Source of the DNA: Wolfiporia cocos
Taxonomy: Eukaryota > Basidiomycota > Agaricomycetes > Polyporales > Phaeolaceae
Reading direction: 5' to 3'
Assembly (NCBI GenBank): GCA_029448655.1
Contig: JACCLO010000002.1
Location: 1,550,001 to 1,614,000, forward strand
DNA: 64,000 bases
Translations under genes and position numbers: made by a program
The notes under the pieces: model-generated
What the model saw: the letters and a program-made list of their open reading frames with translations, nothing else
Databases searched by the model: none
What the model was told of the DNA's origin: nothing
Part shown: positions 13,067 through 25,860 of the stretch, one piece after another
How positions within the stretch are numbered: position 1 is the first letter of the stretch
Layout: each line of letters starts with the position of its first letter

Positions 13067-14328
13067 TTACCAGTCTCTGTTGATGCGCTGCTGGCCAACA
13101 GCACCAGCACCAGCACCAGCACCAGCACCAGCGTTAGCCTGCTGCTGACGGGTGTGAGAGCGCAGCCTAAACGCCCGATTAGTAACCCGAATAGAAGACA
13201 GAAGCCAAAGGTAGCTCACATCCTGTCCGGGTTACGAGGCTCTTCCTCCTCCTGGACGACCTTGCGCCTGCCGCTCTTGGTGGTCGAGCTGCCCTCCTCG
13301 TTGCTCCTCTGCACGCTCCAGTCGAAGACGTAGTCGTACTGGTAGCCCTCGCGGACAAAGAGGTCGCGGAAGAGCTTGCGGAGGTAGGAGTAGTCGGGCT
13401 TGTCATCGAAACGAAGAGCACGGGTGTAGTTGAGGAACATGGCAAATTCGTTAGGGAAGCCACGGCAGAGCATGTCAGTGGGAGTAGTCATCTTCTTCTC
13501 CATGATCCTGTCGTACTTCTGCTTCTTCGTGGCAGCCTTCAGGCCTTGCCACGGGAGCGAGCCGCGGAGAAAGTACATGAGCACGTAGGCGAGAGACTCG
13601 AGGTCATCACGGCGGGCCTGTTCGACACCCAAGTGGGTATTGATGGACGTGTAACGAGCAGTTCCCGTCAGGTTCTTGTTCTCCCTGTAAGGGATGTGGA
13701 GATGAGTCTTCGGGTCCCTGTACTTCTTCGCGAGACCAAAGTCGATGACGTTGACCTGGTTGCCACGCTTCCCAATGCCCATGAGGAAATTGTCGGGCTT
13801 GATGTCACGGTGGATGAAGTTGCGAGAGTGGATATACTCGATACGCGAGATCTGATGAGACATTGTACGTGGTTAACAATGATTCGCTACTAGCAAATGC
13901 CATGAGGCCACATACCAACTGATCGGCAAGAAGGAGAACGGTCTTCAGGCTAAACTTGCGGTTACAGAAGTTGAAGAGATCCTCGAGAGAGGGGCCAAGG
14001 AGGTCGATGACCATAGCATTGTAGTCACACTCGGTTCCGAACCAACGGACGAAGGGAACACCGACGCCGCCCGCCAGGGTCTTGTACACCTTTGACTCGT
14101 ATTCGAGCTGCGGGTGCTTGGCCTTGACGGACTCGAGCTTGATGGCAACCTCTTCGCCGGAGATGATGTTGATCCCGAGGTAAATATCACCTAAGTCCCC
14201 GTCGTGAGTCATTCAGCGGGAGCAACAAGGATCACTTGCGTACCGAAGGACCCTGAACCGATCTTCTTTCCCAGCCTGTACTTTCCGCCAACCCGAAGGT
14301 CTAGTCTGTGCTGCGAGTTGTCGGCCAT
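13067..14328 (-). CDS. HRR25: Casein kinase 1, delta/epsilon type
   Basis: Four exons joined by three short introns. Exon 1 starts at 14328 ([20 protein letters not shown]). Kinase landmarks follow in order: the Gly loop GSGSFGDIYLG, the ATP lysine in [22 protein letters not shown] (catalytic loop), [11 protein letters not shown] (the DFG position, with DFG intact) and the CK1-typical [12 protein letters not shown] in place of the usual APE motif. The last exon, 13166-13067, completes codon ATG across the intron 13219-13167 and encodes [13 protein letters not shown], an alternating Ala-Gly run, and QQRINRDW before TAA. CK1 delta/epsilon/Hrr25 kinases act in DNA repair, ribosome export, vesicle traffic and meiosis. 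There is no C-terminal Cys-Cys pair, which argues against the plasma-membrane Yck type. The family call is very secure; the ortholog call is likely. Confidence 0.95.
13096..13133. repeat. CAGCAC hexanucleotide repeat inside CK1 last exon
   Basis: Tandem copies of CAGCAC on the plus strand, read as GCTGGT on the coding strand, which makes an Ala-Gly repeat in the tail of casein kinase 1. Six-base units keep the frame when copy number changes. Confidence 0.85.
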
Positions 14329-15911
14329 TGCGTGAAAGAGAAACAGAAATCTAAGCAGAGAAGCGAGTGAGCAAAAACAGCTGAAGACTGATATGAGAGG
14401 GGGAGAAGGAGGGCAGGATGCCCTGATGCGCGCGGTTATAACCGCCAGATGTTGCTGCCAACAACAGCCTGGGAACGCCCAACGCAGCATGCTCCACACC
14501 AGCCGATTGACACTCTATCCCTCATGCCCACCTCTCCAGGGCATCCTGAGGGTTGGACGTATGTTTACGTCCTGCGACGTGAACAGGCAGGCCATCTGAG
14601 GCCGCCACGGCGAGGCGTCCTCGAGGCGAACAGGATAGATCATCCGATCCTTGGCGAATTATTCAAGATGACGACGGGTCAAGGGGTGCTTACCTTTGAG
14701 GACAGAGAGCTGAAAAGGATGAGAATGTTTTTGGGAGAAAAGGAGGAAGTGAGGGTGGGGAGGACGTGGATGGGGGTTGAGTAGAAGAGGAGAAGACAAG
14801 CGGAGGCAATGTGGCGGACTGAAAGCCGTGGGAACTGTTGTCCCATTTCATCGGCCCCAGGACGCGCCACATCGATGGCTGACGCCCGTGAATGCTCCTG
14901 CGCCCGCTGTGGCTTCTCGCTTGTTCTTCACATCACCCGGCGCCGACTCGTTTGCACCGCCTCGCCTACCTTCAGGCCCGATATTTGACATTCGTGACTC
15001 GCATCTGCCCGCAGACCTGGCCCTCGAGACGCGGCCCTCGGCGTTCGCGCCTGCGGCTGTGTCCAGCTACGCCAATTTAGCCATATCCCATCTGCGTTCT
15101 GGCGCCGGTGGCCGTTCCATATGCCATGGCCCCCATTCGCCGATTTTACTGGCTTTCAGCCTCTGAGGCTGTCATCCGTGTTTGAGCCGAGTTTCTCCCG
15201 GCGCTGAGCATAGGAATATCAGGGCGCAACGCGGCCAGTCTCTCCGAGATGGCTTCTCAAAGGCCACATGCATGAGATTTCCCATTGTGGCGGCGCACCG
15301 CAAGAGCGTTGTACGCGCATGCTTCCACCATATACATTCGGGGGCTGCTTCTCGGTCGAGGTCCGCGCCGAATGACTCGATATCCCGAGTGATGCAGCTG
15401 GCGTTGTTGGTCCCACTGCCTGCGCCGCCGAGCATCTCCGTGGGCTTCCACCTCGCATAATATGCCTAAGCAGCCGCGTGCGGATTTGTTTGCCGCGTGT
15501 AATAACATATTAGGTAGCATTGATCTATCAGTGCGCAGCGCGCAAGCAGGGGTGTTGCGGGTGGCCGGCCGACAATTCTGCGCGAGCTGGACGAGAGATT
15601 CACCTCCCCACCGCGACTGGCCCTGGGATCGTACTCAACTGAGGCGCCAGGAACATGCGATCAAATACTCTGTTAGTGTTGAGACACTGCCATATATGGA
15701 AGCCATGGTCTCTCTGGGATCATTGCGACGAACTCAAACACCGACCACGGTGTCGCTGGCAACACTGATACCCTCTCCAGTGCTGGAAGCCATCCCGACC
15801 CCCCTGCGAGCTCTCTGACCGTCGTCTCTGTAGCTAGTCACTCTTTTCGTTCACACTCGCTTCGCGGCGCCCCTTCGTTCTCAGCGTTCCAACTCGTCGG
15901 CCAGACATACG
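14329..15911. promoter_or_regulatory. Divergent intergenic region, CK1 and chitin synthase
   Basis: About 1.6 kb between two genes that point away from each other. The side next to casein kinase (about 14340-14800) is purine-rich on the plus strand, so pyrimidine-rich on the kinase coding strand, as in many fungal leaders. The side next to the chitin synthase (about 15830-15911) is pyrimidine-rich on the plus strand. Open stretches inside have no recognisable motif. Confidence 0.45.
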
Positions 15912-18900
15912 ATGGCCTATCGCTCGCAACCCCAGCACGATCCTTACAGCGCGCGCAGCGCAAACAGCGCATACCCGGACTACCCGCCCACTAGCACCAA
16001 CCTGACCCCGGACTACCCCCCAGCTCCTCCCCAGCAGTATGCCTCCCACGAACAAGGTTATCAGCAGCAGCCTCACGAATACGACGCGCAATCCTCCTGG
16101 GAGTCAAAGTCCATGAAGTCATATCAGACTGGCTATACAGGCTCGGAAGCGCACCTCGCCTCCAACTTTGAAATGAGCCAAGTCAACCTGCACAATGCGC
16201 CTCCGGTGCCGTCCCTTCCCTACCATCTGTACCAGCTCGACTACCCGCCTATGCAGCAACTCAGGCCAGGTGTAGGATGGACAGATGCCCGAGAGAAGCT
16301 GCTGAAACAGCGGGCTGTCAAGCAGGTCGAGCTGCAGCAGGGCAATCTCGTGGTTGACATGCAGGCCCCTTCCTTCATCGTTCCGAAGGGAATGGAACAT
16401 ATTGAAGAAATGACAAAGTTGCGCTACACGGCTGCGACCTGTGATCCTGACGACTTCATGCGGAACAAGTACTCTCTGAGGCCGTACCTGTATAAACGCC
16501 ACACCGAGTTGTTTATTGTTATGACTATGTACAACGAGGATGAGGTTCTGTTCGTCCGCACTATGAACTCGTGAGTAGCCAATCTACAATCCCGATCATA
16601 CAACCGAACGGCGCGTTATTTAGAGTCATTAAGAACGTTGCCCATCTTTGCTCGCGAAAGCGTTCAAGGATGTGGGGTCCCAATGGCTGGGAGAAAGTCG
16701 TCGTTTGCGTGGTTTCTGACGGTCGGACGAAAATCAACAAGCGTACATTGCAGGTGTTGGCTCTGGTATACATGAGTTTGTCGCGTTGGCGATGCTGTTG
16801 GCTGATCTGTGGTATCAGATGGGTTGCTACCAGGAGGGTATAGCTAAAGATACGGTTGGCGGCAAAGATGTCACCGCTCATATTTTTGAGTAAGCATACT
16901 CGCTTTCTTAACCTCGTGACATGTGTTCTCAATATATGTAGGTTCACGTCCAATGTCGTTGTCTCTGAGAAGGGAGAGGTATCGAAGAGCGCATGCCCCG
17001 TCCAGATTTTGTTCTGCTTGAAAGAGCAGAACAAAAAGAAACTGAACAGGTACCCGACTTTTATGGCAGCAAGCGAGTCATGTCATCTAACATTCCCACA
17101 GCCACCGGTGGTTTTTCAACGCGTTCGGCCCTCTGATCAAGCCCAACGGTGAGCAAAACCTATCAAGAGTCACCCTGAAGCCTGATGATTGATTTCCCTT
17201 AGTCTGTGTCCTCCTCGATGTCGGGACAAAGCCAACTGGAACGTCAATCTACGATCTATGGAAATGTGAGTGCTGCTCATATGGCCTCCTTCAAATGGAG
17301 TTTCACAGAGCGATCCTTTGCAGGTTTCGACCGCCACTCTAACGTTGGAGGCGCATGCGGCGAGTCAGTGCTCAAGCACGCCGTGTGCGCATGCCCCGGT
17401 CTAATTTGAATTTCCGAATTTTCTGCAGGATCTGCGTTGATACCGGCAAAGCCTGTTCGTTGCTGTTGACAAGTCCCTTGGCGGCTTCGCAAAACTTCGA
17501 GGTACGCGGACTCGGGACGGGTTGATCCTCGGCGTTCACTCACCGTTCTCCATTTGGTAGTACAAGATGTCTAATATCCTCGATAAACCGCTCGAGGTAA
17601 GTTAAATTATGCAACGCTGCCGTTGTCCGAGAGTAATTATCTACTTTCAATGTTCTTCAGAGTATCTTTGGTTACATCAGTGTGCTGCCTGGTGCATTCA
17701 GTGCCTATAGGTACAAGGCGCTGCAGAATGGACCGGATGGCAAGGGTCCATTGGCATCGTACTTCAAGGGAGAGACGATGCACGGCGGATCTAGCGGAGC
17801 TGGTCTCTTCGGTATGTCGTCTTACTATGCTTCTGCTTGTCGGCGGCGTGACTTATCTGATGCGCAGAGCGTAACATGTATCTCGCTGAGGATCGAATCC
17901 TGTGCTTTGAGATCGTCACCAAGAAGCGCGAAGGCTGGATGTAAGTATTAAAGTAGCCTTTGCCTTCACTTCAGCTAAGCTTGTGATAGCTTGAAATACG
18001 TCAAGAGTGCCAAGGCGTCGACCGATGTTCCTACCACCGTGAGTATGACTGTTATCGCAGATCGGATGCATGCCTGACTGTTCCTTCAGGTTGCTGAATT
18101 CATCTCGCAACGTCGTCGTTGGCTGAACGGTTCATTGTTCGCCACGATTCACTCTACGGTGTTCTTCTGGAGGATTTGGACGTCTGGACAGAACCCCATC
18201 CGGATGCTTCTACTGCAGGTTTGTCTTACCGCTAGATTCCCTGCATTCCTTGTCCGAGACTCATCCAATCATCACAGTTTGAGTTCATCTATAATGCGGT
18301 GCAGCTGCTCTTCACTTGGACGTCCCTGGCCAACTTCTATCTCGCATTCTTCTTCGTAAGTCGTAGGTCATAACGCCGATCGCATTTACTTACCTGCTGT
18401 TTAGTTGGTCTCCTCCGCAACATCGGGAACTGGCCAGGAAGACGCGTTCAACTTCTTGAGCAAGGGTGCTGGAAAGGACGTGTTCGAGGTCTTCCTCAAG
18501 GTATTGCATGCGGGGCGCGTTGTCAGATATCAGCGATCTCACCATGTATTCCAGCTCTATATTGCTCTTTTATTCGTGGTCACTGTCTGTTCGCTCGGTA
18601 ATCGTCCCCAAGTCAGTGCAAAACAGAATATGTGTGGACTGGGATTGTGAGCTCACTATACTACCGCAGGGTTCGAAGTGGATTTATGCCATTTGCATGA
18701 TCCTGTTCGGTTTTTGTAACTGTATAACACTCTGGTGCGCCGGTTACACGGTCTACCTCGCCGTGCCACACTCACTGGCGGGATGGGAGCATTTCCCGGA
18801 GTACGTTTTTCGACTGTCTACTGCTGATTATGCTGATTATCCCACAGGTTGGTGGCGAACAATGCGACGTTCCGTGATATTGTCATCTCGTTAGCGGCAA

Positions 18901-19746
18901 CCTACGGCCTTTACTTCTTCGCATCATTCATACACTTCGAACCGTGGCACATGTTCACGTCGTTCATTCAGTACATGTTCCTCCTGCCGAGCTGTAAGTT
19001 CCCCTCTTGCCATGATGTCAGAACCTGTCTCATTCCTCATCGCAGATGTTAACATTCTCAGTGAGTGGAACACAGTTGAGATTGGACAAATGCTCATGCT
19101 CGACTTCTAGTGATGTACGCCATGTGCAATCTGCACGATGTCACCTGGTGAGGAACGCGAGTTCATGTGAGATATAGCAGTTCTCACGACTTTGACAGGG
19201 GTACGAAGGGCGACAATGGTTCTGCCAAGGATTTAGGAGGTGCAAAGAAGGTTAAAGATAAGGACGGCAAGGAGGTCTTGGAGGTCGAGTTGCCGGCCGC
19301 TCGTGAGGACGTGGATCAGTTGTGGAATGCATCCCGCTACGCGCTTTCCGTCAAGCCTCCGGAAGAGAAGGAGCACAGAGACGCTGCCACTAAGCAAGCG
19401 GACCATGATCGCAACAGCAGAACTAACGTCGTTCTTGCCTGGGTTGGTACTAATATGTAAGTTCAGCGATGGCTCATTGCATGGCTGTCCATACTAATAT
19501 ATCACAGGGTCATGATCCTGGTTTTCACATCTTCTATCTTCACGAACTGGGTTGAGGAGCACGTTGTCAGCACCTCGAATGCCAACTTCAACCCGTATCT
19601 CAGCTTCCTGTTCATTTGCCTGTACGTGTATTCTTCACTTCATCCAATCCGACTGACCGACAAACATCACCGTCAGTGCCGGCCTTTCTGCTATTCGTTT
19701 CCTCTGCTCTACGCTCTATCTTATCTTCCGCCTCTTTGGGTTCTAA
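15912..19746 (+). CDS. Chitin synthase, probably class III
   Basis: Start ATG 15912 ([13 protein letters not shown]). The N-terminal 100 or so residues are Tyr/Pro/Gln-rich, then the glycosyltransferase core follows: [90 protein letters not shown] (the EDR site) and QRRRWLNGS, the product-binding motif. About seven membrane helices come after it, interrupted by a charged cytoplasmic insert ([12 protein letters not shown] to [13 protein letters not shown]). The C-terminus [12 protein letters not shown] is typical. Many introns interrupt the gene, including one exon of only 15 bases at 19046-19060. The enzyme polymerises UDP-GlcNAc into cell-wall chitin at the plasma membrane. Division 1 is clear; class III is inferred from the C-terminal insert and the [11 protein letters not shown] region. 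Confidence 0.93.
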
Positions 19747-20120
19747 CGGGTAGCAGTCTTGGTCTGACACTGTTTCCTTGTAGCTCGTTGGTTCGCTCAG
19801 TGGTATCTACGCAGGATCGAGATCGCACGGGCGGATCTGTCACCATATATCGTTGTACTCTGGATCGGATGTCTTATACATACCCTGACCTACAATTCTT
19901 TTGGCTTGACTTCTCGACTCGCGTTCCGACGACGATTTTGAATTTCAGTTTGATCGCGCTTTCCCTACTCATGATTTCACGTGTCTCGACGCGATTGACG
20001 CGGTTGGGCGCTAGGGACGTAATGAATGCCGCACGCGTTCGCTGCTGAGCTGAGGATGCTCCGCATCTGCTGTCTGGATCAGCGACGTCCCGCTTCGTGG
20101 TTTGCTTGATCAACGCCACC
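19747..20120. other. Intergenic: chitin synthase 3' flank, NTE1 promoter
   Basis: About 370 bases between two plus-strand genes. The NTE1 start sits in a good context (gccaccATGg). No clear TATA box or terminator is seen. Confidence 0.5.
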
Positions 20121-23100
20121 ATGGATACCGCGGACTATGCTGAAGACCACGACAGACACCCCGTGGTGATGCTGATATCTGCATTCTTCTGGGTCATATG
20201 TGAGTCGCAGATCGGCCAGCTTCCACTAACACCCACTCACTGAGAACTCGCAGTATGGCTGCTGTCCTGGGCAAAAGCACTTGTGGCTTTTGTAACCATA
20301 ACCATTCCAACATGGATTTACGCGATCCTCTCATACTCAATGACGCTCACGGTATGATCATGCCAATCTCCAGGATATCTTGATGCGAATACGCTGTTTC
20401 AGCTCAATTTCTGGTCATTCGCGATCATGTTCGCGTTGTCGGCCGTCGCGCTGAACTACTGGATCCGGTTCCGCTACCTCAATACATACACAAAGCTGAA
20501 GGAGCCTCCGCTGCTGAAGGCTGATGCGCAAGAGCTGAATCCAGACGTCAATACTCCGGATCAGGCACCTGCATTCCACAATTATCTCGATGAGTTCTTG
20601 CAGGCAGTTCGAGTCTTTGGCTTCCTTGAGAAACCGGTTTGTGGCAAGGTTGCGATACTCGCGATATGCTGACGGAAGCCAAATAGGTCTTCCATGAGCT
20701 TGCAAGACACCTCCAAACAAGGAGGCTCATTGCGGGCGACTCGCTGTCTTTGGACCAAGACAAGAGCTTCTACTGTGTGATCGATGGTGACGTTCAGGTC
20801 TTCGCTCGGACTGGTCAACCTCACAGCCAAAGTGAATATGGTTCATGGGACGAAGATGACATGAACGGCTACCAGCTTCTGAATCAAGTTGGCTCTGGAG
20901 GGATGCTATCCAGCCTCTTCACAATACTCAGCCTGTTCACAGAAAATGTGAAGCTCAGCTGGCAAGAAGGAGATCGAACAGAAGATGATATACATTCAGT
21001 TGGCGTCCCATCTTCTGCAGCTACACCCATACGAACGCGCCGCCAGCGGACGGATTCAGACGTTTCGGATATTGACTTAGCATCACCAAGGTTTGCTAGT
21101 CGTAGACATTCAGTGTCCTCATCAGGCTCTACCGTGCATCAAGCCGATATGAGCTCACCTACGAGGCGGTCACCCTCGCGTGAACGGGAATTACCCACGT
21201 TGAACACGTCACACTCGTTCTCATCCGGACGTCCGAACACCACTACTGCTACGGATCAAGATAGCCATTACAGTGTAGTCGCACGCGCCACTGAAGACAG
21301 CACTCTAGCTGTGATACCCGCCGAGGCCTTCCGCAGATTGACGAAGAAATTCCCCAAAGCTACCGCCCACATCGTCCAAGGTATCTCCGAGTTACCTGGT
21401 GTGACCGCGATTGAGAAAGCTAACAGCGTGGGTAGTAATCCTGACCAGATTTTCGCGAGTAACGTTTAATGCTGCGCACAATTATCTTGGCTTGACCACC
21501 GAGGTTCTCAAGACCGAGAAGGCTATCAATGAGATCGCGTGTCATCCATTACCTGCCTATTTCTATGAGAGTGGCCTTAAGCACCTTAAGCAGCGATTTG
21601 ACGGGATTGCTCTGGCTGATGATGCGGATCTCGATGAAAACTACTTCAGCTATTCTTCTTCAGAGAATTCGTCCAAGTCCTCCTTCTTTGGCAAAGACAA
21701 GGTCACTGGCAGCCCAACAGCACTGAAACCCTCTCCAGGCACGCCTTTCAAGTCCCAAACACCGCGACAGATGGTCCAAGCAGGCGACCTTCACACGTCA
21801 ACCGCACATCATGGCGACATAGCAAGACCTATTGCACGTTCAGCTAGCACTGTGTATGGATCACGGCTGTCCATGCAGCGACGAGATACTGTAACCACTC
21901 ATGAACACCATCCGGCTGGTGCTGCAAGACGAGTGTCTAGCGACGATTTCGATCTTCGCGACGAGGTTATGTCTTGCATAGCGAAGTCCATCGGTCTCAT
22001 ACAACCACCGATCAGCGGCGCAGAGTCTGTCGAAACATCCCCTGCGTTGCCTCCCAGCGAAACAAAGAGCAATGTATACAAATCCTCGTTTGGGTCGTTG
22101 TCATTGTTGGAGATGGGCGATGACGCGGCTTCTAGCGCCACGGGTGCATCCTCCATCATCACTGATGGATATATGAGTGGACTAGACAACGAGGTGGAGA
22201 TTCTGTACTTCCCTGCTGGCTCAGTGTTGGCCCGCGCGGGTGAACGCAATACAGGTACATTCATTTGGTATGGTTTATATCTATCTCATGTTGTAAATAG
22301 GGTTGTTTTATGTGATCGATGGTTTCCTCGATATACTGCTGCCGCAGAAAAGCTCAGACACCGAAGGGAAGCCTACAAAGTCACCGGCTACGACTCCTAG
22401 TGAAGGTCGTCCGGGATCGAAGACTACTTCTTCAACGATGCATAGCAAGTCCGCTAGCTCGAGTCTCAACGTACCGCAACATACGACTCGTGACCGCAAG
22501 CGACAATCGCAGAAGCCTCTGTTTACTGTGAGACCAGGAGGGATCGCCGGATACCTATGTGGGTTGCCAGGATATGGACAAGAAAATCGAACCATCTGAC
22601 GTCCCTCAGCTTCACTTTGTCAGATCGCCTCTTACGTAGATATCGTGGCAAAGACCGATAGCTATGTCGGGTTTCTGCCTTCTCCCGCTCTCGACAGATT
22701 ATTGGAGAAACGACCCATTGTCTTGCTTACGCTTGCGAAGCGACTTATCTCGCTGCTCTCGCCAATAGGTACGTCTCAGACGCGAGTGAGTGAGTGAAGC
22801 TCAACCAACACCTCGTAGTGCTACACATCGATGGTTCATTGGATTGGGTACAAGTCAACGCAGGCCAAGTGTTATGGCGCCCTGAAGATGCCAGCGATAG
22901 TTTCTATATCGTCATCAACGGCCGTCTGCGTGCTATAGCTGAAAAGGAGGGAGGAGGTATCAATATTCTCGCTGAATATGGTCAAGGTGATACGGTAGGA
23001 GAGCTCGACGTGATCACTGGCTCCCCGCGAAGAAATACCCTACATGCGATCCGAGACACAGAGCTGATCAGGATGCCACGTACTCTCTTCAACGCAATTT

Positions 23101-25611
23101 CCTCTCGGTAAGCATGCGTATTTGGGTCGTATTGTACACGATGATCATGTTTAATCCGATTCAGCAATCCTCGAACTACTGCGCAGTAAGTGGAGGCAGC
23201 CACATCTGAGACTCTTTCAGGCTGATGTAATGTGTATCAGGATCCTACAGATGATCGCCTCTCGTGTCAAGGTCGAGGTGGATACCTCGTCAAGAAATGT
23301 GCCGCTGGAGCTTTCGCGTAGCAATACTAACCTGAAGACCGTTGCGGTCTTGCCTGTGTCTCGCAATGTTCCTGTGGATGCTTTCGCTCGAAAGCTTCAC
23401 CAAGCGCTAGAGAGCATCGGTGCTCCGACTTCGTACCTCAACCAAGCCTCGATCTCAGATCATCTTGGACGGCATGCGTTCACTCGAATGGGGAAGCTCA
23501 AAGCTGCTGGCTGGCTCGCAGAACAAGAACAACGATATAGGCTTGTTTTGTACGTCGCTGACTCCGCAGTCAGCAGTTCGTGGACGCAGACTTGCATTCG
23601 CCAGGTTTGTGCTGACTTTGCACTGGCATACTTTGCTGAACTAATCGCATTAGGCGGACTGTGTCATGGTGGTCGGCATGGGTGATGATCCCAGTATTGG
23701 GGAATACGAGAGACTATTGCTCTCAATGAAGACCACTGCCAGGAAAGAACTTGTCCTATTACATCCCGATAGATCGGTCGTCCCTGGCTCAACTCGTGAA
23801 TGGCTGAAGGTGATGATAAACTATCTGTGGAGACATTCTCTGACTAGTATCCCCAGAATCGGCCTTGGGTTCATCAGCATATTCATGTTGAGTTGCCGGT
23901 GAGCTATGAGTTTACTGTGCTAAGCGTTCCGAGTATTGACGAGGATTCCAGGGGATCATGACTTCTGTCCCACGTGCTGTCGCATCGCAACAAGATCCTG
24001 CTGCAGTTACAGCGTTAAGGAACCTGAGAGACAGAGTACAGAGTGAGATCCGGAAGTATCGAGGCGGTTCTATTGACCCCCGACCACAACGAACTGCACA
24101 CGCCAGCGACTTTGCCCGGCTAGCTAGGAGAATCTGTGGCAGGTCAATTGGCGTTGTGCTTGGTGGAGGCGGAGCCAGAGGAATCTCGCATCTGGTGAGA
24201 CTTACATTCTGACATATCACCACAGTTTCTCAATCCTCAATCCTAATAGGGCGTTCTTCGTGCTTTGGAAGATTATGATATTCCCATCGACCTCATCGGT
24301 GGTATGTTAATTTCTCGGTTCATCAAAGCGATCTGACGCATTGTAGGTACAAGTATGGGTGCCTTTGTCGGTGGTCTGTATGCTCGGGAAGGTGATATCA
24401 TCTCGAGTTCTGGCCGCGCAAAACATTTCAGTGGCAGAATGGGCAACTTCTGGCGAATGCTGTCTGACGTCACCTACCCTATAGTGGCATACACCACAGT
24501 GGGTCAACGCGTCATTCAATCTAGTTGTCCAGGAAAGCTGATTGGATCATCTGTCACAAGGGACACGAATTCAATCGCTCAATTTACAAGGCAAGTTCAA
24601 GACCTAACCGATGTGACAATTGGCTCACATCTGTTAGGCGTTCTATGATCTGCATATCGAGGACATGTGGCTTCCGTACTTCTGCAATTCGACAAACATC
24701 AACACGTCCCGCATGGAGATCCACGAGACTGGTTTTGCTTGGAGGTTTATTCGTAAGTTCTCGAGCCTCTTCGGTGTGTTAGGGCAATACGGGTCTTAAA
24801 TCTGCGACATGCAGGTGCTTCCATGACACTGGTTGGATTATTGCCTCCTTTGTGTGATAATGGGAACATGCTCGTTGACGGTGGATATAGTAAGTATACA
24901 CATACCTTCGCTAGCAGGATGCTCATAAATTACGGTCCAGTTGACAACCTTCCGGTGAGTACGAGAGTGCCATGGCTCTTTCTCCAGTTTGTTAAGGCCT
25001 GCAGGTGTCTACTATGTTTGCAATGGGTGCAAGCGCAGTCATTGCGTCCGATGTGGGCTCTGTATGTCTGCTTTACACGTTAGTGTATATGATCGATTCA
25101 CGAGAACATGGTCACTAGCTTGACGACAATTCGCCGCGGAACTTTGGTGACTCCGTTTCCGGGTGGTGGCTTTTGCTCAATCGTTGGAATCCGTTTTCCA
25201 ATGCGAGGAGCATACCAGCTATCACCGAACTTCAAAGTCGTCTTGCCTAGTAAGTCCGCTGCTTGTAGTGCTCACCGCCCTACCAACACGGTGTCAAATC
25301 AGTGTTTCGAGCGTCAAGACCTTGGAAGAAGCAAAAGTTGCACCAGGGTGTCTGTACATGGGCATGCCTGTGCAAGAGGTACGTAGCTCGCATCATCACC
25401 GCGGCGCTCTCATCAGCTAACGCCTGATCAGTTCGGGACCCTCCAATTTGGCAAGTTTGAGGAAATTCAGAAGAAGGGATACGAGGCCGCAATAGCCTTC
25501 TTGGAGAAATGGGATGAAGAAGGACACTTGCCGTCAGCATATGTAGGTAATGCAACAGCGTCCACGACTGGCAAAACGAAGGGAAGGAGCGCACGTCGGA
25601 ACTCGATTTGA
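20121..25611 (+). CDS. NTE1: Lysophospholipase NTE1 (patatin-like, cNMP-binding domains)
   Basis: Start ATG 20121 ([16 protein letters not shown]). Hydrophobic segments at the N-terminus ([42 protein letters not shown]) fit an ER anchor. Next come cyclic-nucleotide-binding-like modules ([53 protein letters not shown] with [16 protein letters not shown]), separated by Ser-rich linkers. The patatin domain carries the oxyanion motif GGGGARG, the nucleophile motif GTSMG and the catalytic Asp in LVDGGY. The tail [19 protein letters not shown] is typical of the family. NTE1 removes both acyl chains from phosphatidylcholine and so controls membrane phospholipid turnover. Many introns are present; an exon of only 14 bases (24941-24954) encodes IDNLP right after the catalytic DG motif. 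The stop is at 25609-25611. Confidence 0.95.
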
Positions 25612-25860
25612 ACTGTGCTCGGCCCAGTGCAGCCTGAGTCGAGATAATATGTACCGATACCTAACAGGACAGGATCTGATGAATACACATTCATTTGTCA
25701 TTGCAATAGTATGGCACTGTGCGCAAGGTCAGCACGTTAGGCTGTATTGTTCCACTACGCTTGAGAACGTGACACATGCCACACGCGCGACGCGACGCGG
25801 ATCACGATATCATGCTTCGCGTTCTCGCCGTCACCTACTACCATTTTATCGAGGGTAGAC

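Noticed and set aside
14449..14784. 111-codon plus-strand frame upstream of casein kinase
   Set aside because: Lies in the purine-rich complement of the kinase leader; no family features and no supporting splice context.
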